Assembly (NCBI GenBank): GCA_016845365.1
Contig: JAERST010000005.1
Location: 138,846 to 202,845, forward strand
Source: Methanobacteriota archaeon
GTDB lineage: Archaea > Thermoplasmatota > Poseidoniia > Poseidoniales > Thalassarchaeaceae
Direction: 5' to 3'
DNA: 64,000 bases
Within the stretch, counting starts at the first letter, position 1, and each line of letters starts with the position of its first letter. Under the pieces are notes generated by a model. That model worked only from the letters and a program-made list of their open reading frames with translations. It was not told where the DNA came from and ran no database searches. Made by a program: the position numbers and the translations under genes. Positions 59,581-64,000 of the stretch are shown in pieces.

Positions 59581-60750
59581 ATGTCTGAGGATGAGTCGCT
59601 ATTCACGATAACCGAAGCAAACCTCGACTCCGGAATGCGCGGGATTCCTGTCGGAACCTGCCGGACTTCCTTCGTCGATCCTATCGAAGGGGTACACTAC
59701 GTCGGCTATCCTGTTGAGGATTTAGCGGACCTTGAGGAAGAGGATGTCATCTATCTTCTGCTCAACAAGCGATTGCCGACTGAGGAAGAGTCAGAGGCGT
59801 TTCGCGCAGAGTTGGCTCATCGAGCGATGGAGATGCCTACGGGTGCTCTGCGCGTGCTTGAGTCGCTGACTCCCGGCAGCGGCCATCCGATGGATTGGTT
59901 ATCGATGGGAATCATGGCTCTTGGCGCTGCCGACACGACGGGAGATGTCCGTACCGACGCGATGAATCTCATCTCCCGCATGCCTGAGCTGATGGCGAGA
60001 ATCTTCTTGCTCAGGGGTGGCAAAAAGGAGCAATTACAGCCGAGCAAGCCTGAATTGGGATTGGTTGAGAATTTCGTTCACATGCTCGGCATGACCGGTG
60101 AAAAAGCCGAGAAGATGAATCGCGTGTTGCGCTTCTTCTTCATCTTGCACTTGGATCACGGTGGAGGTAATCTCTCGACCTTTACTGGCAAGGCTGTTGC
60201 AAGCGGTCGAGCTACCGTTTACGCTTCGATTGCATCCGCGATGAATGCACTTTCAGGCCCACTGCACGGGCGTGCCAATCAGGCTTGCCTCGAGTTCGTA
60301 CAACGGATTGGGACGGATGACCCAGATGAAATCGAGGCATTCGTTCGTTCAGAATTGGCGGCCAAGCGTCCAATATTCGGGTTCGGTCACGGAGTACTTC
60401 GGGCTGAGGACCCACGCGCACGATTGTTGATTGGACTCGGCGCCGAGGTTTGTCCAGAGGATGAGAATTACCGAATTGTCAAGACTCTTCGAGAAGTTGT
60501 TCCGCCAATTCTGATGGAGCATCCGAAGATCAAGAATCCCTATCCGAATGTCGATTTGGGTAGCGGTTCCTTGCTTCATGCAATCGGATTCCGCAAGCCT
60601 GAGTACTACACGACATTCTTCGGATGGGCTAGGGTTGCTGGTATCTGCGCGCAGATTATGGATGAGCGAAATGCGCGCGACGGGCGAGGAACTCCGATTT
60701 ATCGCCCGAAATACATCCCGAAGAATCAACCACACCGTCGCCTCGAGTGA
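59581..60750 (+). CDS. gltA: Citrate synthase
   Basis: It condenses oxaloacetate and acetyl-CoA at the entry of the citric acid cycle. LHLDHGGGNLSTFTGKAVASG holds the first catalytic His, AMNALSGPLHGRANQ the oxaloacetate-binding His, FGFGHGVLRAEDPRA the third conserved His (Gly replaces the usual Arg after it), and YPNVDLGSGSLLHAIG the catalytic Asp. GWARVAGICAQIMDER is the C-terminal signature. ATG 59581 has GGAGG about nine bases upstream. Length of 389 is normal. Confidence 0.93.
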   Translation: MSEDESLFTITEANLDSGMRGIPVGTCRTSFVDPIEGVHYVGYPVEDLADLEEEDVIYLLLNKRLPTEEESEAFRAELAHRAMEMPTGALRVLESLTPGSGHPMDWLSMGIMALGAADTTGDVRTDAMNLISRMPELMARIFLLRGGKKEQLQPSKPELGLVENFVHMLGMTGEKAEKMNRVLRFFFILHLDHGGGNLSTFTGKAVASGRATVYASIASAMNALSGPLHGRANQACLEFVQRIGTDDPDEIEAFVRSELAAKRPIFGFGHGVLRAEDPRARLLIGLGAEVCPEDENYRIVKTLREVVPPILMEHPKIKNPYPNVDLGSGSLLHAIGFRKPEYYTTFFGWARVAGICAQIMDERNARDGRGTPIYRPKYIPKNQPHRRLE

Positions 60751-60795
60751 AGCGATTGGAATCGGCGACGAGGAACTCTCAGCACGGTTACCAGG

Positions 60796-61911
60796 TCAGT
60801 GGGTTTCACCCGAGCCTCGATGGCCGACGATTCGAGCACAACCCCATGGTCGGCCATTTTCGAGGTCGCCGGTGTAGGAATCGGGCGAGCCGGACCACGA
60901 GAATCTCTTGGCATCCGCTCCAATCTCGTTCGCGCGCTGCTCCTCTGGAAGTTCATGCCACATCGGTAGAGAATCGGCCGCCTCAGCCAGTAGGTCGAGG
61001 CGTTCTGCCTCACTTGATTGGTTCAATCTAGCCCGCCACTCTTCGTCGATTGGTTGGCTGGCGGGGCGTGGCCAGCGCGCATCCCCATTCGGCAGTGTGT
61101 GAACGGTTGGATTCGCATGGTCACTCACTAAGGTTAGTCCAGCATCGAGCATCATCTGCTCGATGCTGAGCGGCGCAGGCCAGACATGAACTCCCATCTC
61201 TGCGCTGATACTGAACAATCGCTGCAAACCCTTACCGGTTAACGAGACCGGCAGACTGGGATGAACGAGGCGTTCCCATCCGTGCAAGTAGTGCAGAGCC
61301 ATTCCGAGTACTGGCATTCCTTTCTTGCGCCGGTCACGAGCCAAGCTTGCAACGCTGCTGGAGACGAAATTTGGTGAACCGATTAATCGCTTAATCTTGG
61401 TCTTGCCCCACGAGCGCAGATGGGGTGAGAGTTGGGTATGGGGTATGCTCAATCCACTGCGCTCAACGGCTTGCGAAATTTTTGGAGAGAAGCCGTAGAC
61501 CAATGCCGACCTCGCCGGTAGGTCGAGGTCGCTCAGCGACTCCTCAAGAGCGACCATCATGCTGCTGAGATGAGTCGCGTGATCCTTGATTCGAGCCGCT
61601 GGATGTGGAACTTTCAATTCGATATTCACCGTCTTCGAGGAACTCTGCCACAACTCTGTGAAATCAGAAGAGGCTAGCAGTTCCTCGAATCTATCGACTC
61701 CTCGAGCCGAAATCTCACTCGCATCGAGGAGTTCGATGCAGCGCTCTGTCTTCGCTTCATCACCAGACATGAGGTCATCATGGAAGATTATCAATTCTCC
61801 ATCTGCACTCAGCCTAAGGTCGAATTCAACCCCATCGAGAAAACTCATGCCATGCTCAAGGGCAGGAATCGTATTCTCGATGGGCTGCACCCACGATGAG
61901 CCATCTGACAC
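60796..61911 (-). CDS. Glycerophosphodiester phosphodiesterase, apparently circularly permuted
   Basis: A 371-residue TIM-barrel phosphodiesterase for glycerophosphodiesters. The chain begins at PIENTIPALEHG (residue 10), then VEFDLRLSADG with Glu29 and Asp31, FHDD with His44, and NIELK with Glu98 and Lys100. In ordinary enzymes the first strand, ending in catalytic His-Arg-Gly, comes before the ENT segment. Here it is missing from the N-terminus and ARIVGHRGSGETH forms the last 13 residues (His364, Arg365). An in-frame stop at 61927-61929 rules out an upstream extension, and no HRG exists in other frames there. The start is GTG 61911. A stretch of about 95 residues links barrel strand 8 to the moved strand. 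Confidence 0.82.
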   Translation of the reverse strand: MSDGSSWVQPIENTIPALEHGMSFLDGVEFDLRLSADGELIIFHDDLMSGDEAKTERCIELLDASEISARGVDRFEELLASSDFTELWQSSSKTVNIELKVPHPAARIKDHATHLSSMMVALEESLSDLDLPARSALVYGFSPKISQAVERSGLSIPHTQLSPHLRSWGKTKIKRLIGSPNFVSSSVASLARDRRKKGMPVLGMALHYLHGWERLVHPSLPVSLTGKGLQRLFSISAEMGVHVWPAPLSIEQMMLDAGLTLVSDHANPTVHTLPNGDARWPRPASQPIDEEWRARLNQSSEAERLDLLAEAADSLPMWHELPEEQRANEIGADAKRFSWSGSPDSYTGDLENGRPWGCARIVGHRGSGETH

Positions 61912-62016
61912 GAAGTGCTCGAGCGCTCACAAGGTATTGAATCCGCGCTCGACAACCCCCCAATTACCGCCCCAACGCTCAAACCCCGCCACGACGACGG
62001 CCGAGTAGGTGCCGCC

Positions 62017-63951
62017 ATGTCCGAGACAGTAGTGCTGGATAGAGAATCAGACCCGAAAGCCGTGCGAGGATACGCATTCTATGACTGGGGTAAGTCCGCC
62101 TTTGAGACCTCCGTAACTACCGCAGTTCTCCCCGCCTGGTTCGCCTACATCTTCCTGAAAGCGAATGGGTTGGAAGCGACAATTCTCGGCAAGGACATGA
62201 CGAGTGATGCGGTCTGGTCCTTTGCCGTCACCATTGGTGCTCTGCTGGTTGCGATTGCAAGTCCCTCCTTGGGTGTGATTGCTGACCGGCGCGCCATCAA
62301 GATGTGGTGGCTGCGAATATTGACGATACTCGGTGCAGGTTCGACTTTCGCTCTTGCCTTTGCTCCGATGTTCGATATTTCCTTCCAGTGGGTTTGGTTA
62401 TTCCTGATGTTTTTACTTGCTAATATTGGGCTGAACGGAGCTGGTGTATTCTACAATGCACTCCTACCTCACATGGGTACTGATGACGAGATGGACGCCA
62501 TCTCGAACAAGGCATTTGCCTACGGTTACCTCGGTGGTGGACTACTCTTGCTAGTTCACCTAATCATGGTCATGATGATGACTGGGGATTGGATTATTCC
62601 GTTCGTTATGGCCTCCTCTGGAGCTTGGTGGATGGGTTTTGCAATGCTGACATTCAAGCATGTTCCTGAGCCACCTATCGAGAACGAGATGGAGAGTTTG
62701 GGGGTGCTTGAGTCTGCCCGACTCGCCTTTGGTGAATTGCGCAAGACCTTCGGGCAGGTCGACCAATTCAAGACGCTCTTCATCTACATGCTCGCCTATT
62801 TCTTCTTCATCGATGGAATCAATTCGGTCACTGCGCTGGCTGGAATCTACGGGATTACGGTCCTTGGTTTGACGACGACAGCGCTGATTGCGACTATTTT
62901 GGTGATTCAATTCGTCGCTGCACCGTGCGCTATCGGATTCACCAAATTGGCTGAGGCGACGGATACCAAGTATGCTCTGACAATCTCCCTAGTTGGCTGG
63001 GTTGTCGTTATTCTTGGCGCGATGTCGTTCGCTCCGCTTACTCTGGATGGTCACTCGGAATACGATATTCAGTATGATTGGGATTCGGATGGCGATGGAA
63101 TTGCAGATCAGCTCGACGACAATATCGACGGGGATTGGTATAGCAATGAGGCGGAGATTGCCGCTGGTACCGATCCTCTTGACCCCTCAAGCCATCCGGC
63201 TGGTTTGCAATCGACAGTTCAGCAATTGAGATTGGAAGGGGCTGGACAATATCTGATTACGACGGGTTCGACCGCTTACGAGTTGGAAATCGCGGTCGAG
63301 GGTGAAGAGCAAGAATGGTCTACAGAATGGATGGATATGATGGCGGTTCACCAACACGAGGATTACACCGATAAGACGGTCTATGCCTTTGATGACCCCG
63401 AGAATGAATATCTCATCACCAGTACTCAAGATACCGCCCGTATGAGCGCCTTCTTCGCTACATTCGATGAAGAAGACCGCTTCAGTTACAGTGTCCGAGG
63501 CGGACCACTCGATGGCTCGTCAGGTATGGGTGAAAAGCACCCGACTAGCCTTGGGGATGGTCCTCTCGATGTGATACCATCTACTGTTCGTGACCTTGTT
63601 TGGGAGCCGATTGGATTTAGCGTAATGTTCCAATTCTTGTTGTTGGGATGCATGGCTGGTGCCCTCCTCGGAGGCTCCCAAGGACTTGCCCGTTCACTCT
63701 TTGGCCAGATGGTCCCTGAGACTCGCAGCGCGGAATTCTTCGGCTTCTTCGGCTTCTTCGGTAAGGTGGCTGCTTTGCTTGGACCGATGATTTACGGAAT
63801 CATGACCGTGGCTTACGATAGCCGTGTTGGTGTGGCTAGTCTTTGCCTTCTGATCGTCATCGGTACCGTGATGATGAAGTTTGTAGATGTGGATGCGGGT
63901 CGGGCCGACGCTCAAGCTGAGGATGCGCGTAACCGCGGGATCGAAGTTTGA
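62017..63951 (+). CDS. UMF1/Atg22-type MFS transporter with inserted ectodomain
   Basis: About 644 residues. YAFYDWGKSAFETSV is the UMF1-family N-terminal signature (YDWANSAF type) and EFFGFFGFFGKVAALLGP its C-terminal one. Roughly 12 membrane helices are visible. Residues about 340-525 form an insertion outside the helices, opening with DWDSDGDGIADQLDDN and EIAAGTDPLDPSSHP, a thrombospondin-3 type calcium repeat, followed by a beta-rich domain. The family is linked to amino-acid or peptide efflux, but the substrate is unknown here. ATG 62017 fits the family start; the frame is open from 61915 across the gap to the phosphodiesterase. Confidence 0.85.
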   Translation: MSETVVLDRESDPKAVRGYAFYDWGKSAFETSVTTAVLPAWFAYIFLKANGLEATILGKDMTSDAVWSFAVTIGALLVAIASPSLGVIADRRAIKMWWLRILTILGAGSTFALAFAPMFDISFQWVWLFLMFLLANIGLNGAGVFYNALLPHMGTDDEMDAISNKAFAYGYLGGGLLLLVHLIMVMMMTGDWIIPFVMASSGAWWMGFAMLTFKHVPEPPIENEMESLGVLESARLAFGELRKTFGQVDQFKTLFIYMLAYFFFIDGINSVTALAGIYGITVLGLTTTALIATILVIQFVAAPCAIGFTKLAEATDTKYALTISLVGWVVVILGAMSFAPLTLDGHSEYDIQYDWDSDGDGIADQLDDNIDGDWYSNEAEIAAGTDPLDPSSHPAGLQSTVQQLRLEGAGQYLITTGSTAYELEIAVEGEEQEWSTEWMDMMAVHQHEDYTDKTVYAFDDPENEYLITSTQDTARMSAFFATFDEEDRFSYSVRGGPLDGSSGMGEKHPTSLGDGPLDVIPSTVRDLVWEPIGFSVMFQFLLLGCMAGALLGGSQGLARSLFGQMVPETRSAEFFGFFGFFGKVAALLGPMIYGIMTVAYDSRVGVASLCLLIVIGTVMMKFVDVDAGRADAQAEDARNRGIEV

Positions 63952-63963
63952 TTTGTGCCGGTA

Positions 63964-63984
63964 ACGAGTGTCCTAGCGACTCGT
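63964..63984 (+). terminator. Possible terminator hairpin after the MFS gene
   Basis: A 6-bp stem (63964-63969 with 63979-63984, ACGAGT/ACTCGT) with a 9-base loop lies 12 bp past the transporter stop. Weak evidence, position only. The last bases of the window show no coding start I can credit. Confidence 0.3.
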
Positions 63985-64000
63985 CGCTCGCTCGATGAGT

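Noticed and set aside
1-64000. tRNA, rRNA, CRISPR array, insertion sequence, prophage or replication origin
   Set aside because: I scanned the intergenic gaps for cloverleaf-like ends, regularly spaced repeats and transposase or Cdc6-like proteins and saw none. The only sizeable repeat pair is the one at 21884-22056, which has two units and no spacer pattern.

Overview
The window reads as a chromosomal segment of a marine planktonic archaeon, most likely Marine Group II (Poseidoniales) or a close Thermoplasmatota relative. This placement is inference from gene content. Archaeal markers are a TATA-binding protein, an archaeosine-type tRNA-guanine transglycosylase, CTP-dependent riboflavin kinase and RibL-type FAD synthetase, an aconitase-X phosphomevalonate dehydratase beside a mevalonate kinase, and TATA-like boxes about 25-30 bp from start codons. 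They are mixed with bacterial-type genes (two-repeat riboflavin synthase, Bcp peroxiredoxin, endonuclease III, PolX) and with long acidic surface proteins that have a C-terminal membrane anchor. I found no rRNA, tRNA, CRISPR array, transposase or phage gene.

Layout. 1-2.3 kb: a minus-strand riboflavin/FAD operon (ribB-ribL-ribE-ribH) behind a strong hairpin. 2.4-7.5 kb: a GHMP sugar kinase, then a 1298-residue protein joining a secreted subtilisin to an AmpG-like permease, overlapped by a glutaredoxin. 7.5-12.6 kb: hydrolase, lipoprotein, K+-type membrane pyrophosphatase, glutamine amidotransferase and a NifU-like protein. 13-18 kb: DNA repair (PolX, endonuclease III) and redox genes (Bcp, flavin reductase-like), then a SepF-like division protein. 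18-24 kb: a 1.2-kilo-residue PKD/CARDB surface protein, a 337-bp repeat-bearing spacer, TBP with an internal insertion, and mevalonate kinase. 24-33.7 kb: EtfD-like Fe-S quinone reductase, two tandem C26 amidotransferases, CysS, a surface LTD-amidohydrolase and a BNR lipoprotein. 33.7-37 kb: IleS.

37-44 kb is an accessory metal region. An AT-richer copper cassette (Lrp/TRASH regulator, copper ATPase with metal-binding domains at both ends, CxCH membrane protein) is followed by NadE and a SPOUT methylase, then by a ZIP9-like transporter divergent from a NikR-like regulator. 44-64 kb: fused aconitase X and archaeosine TGT, a four-gene ABC-2 exporter operon, TruA, RibK, a PqqB-like hydrolase, an oxoamine synthase, citrate synthase, a glycerophosphodiesterase that looks circularly permuted, and a UMF1-type MFS transporter with a large ectodomain.

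Functional links. RibB, RibE, RibH, RibK and RibL cover the late route to FMN and FAD, which the flavin reductase-like protein and the partners of the EtfD-like enzyme would use. Mevalonate kinase plus aconitase X point to the archaeal mevalonate route to isoprenoid lipids. The surface protease, amidohydrolase, BNR lipoprotein and transporters fit a heterotroph living on proteins and other polymers. Calcium-binding-like Asp/Gly repeats recur in the outward-facing parts of three different membrane proteins.
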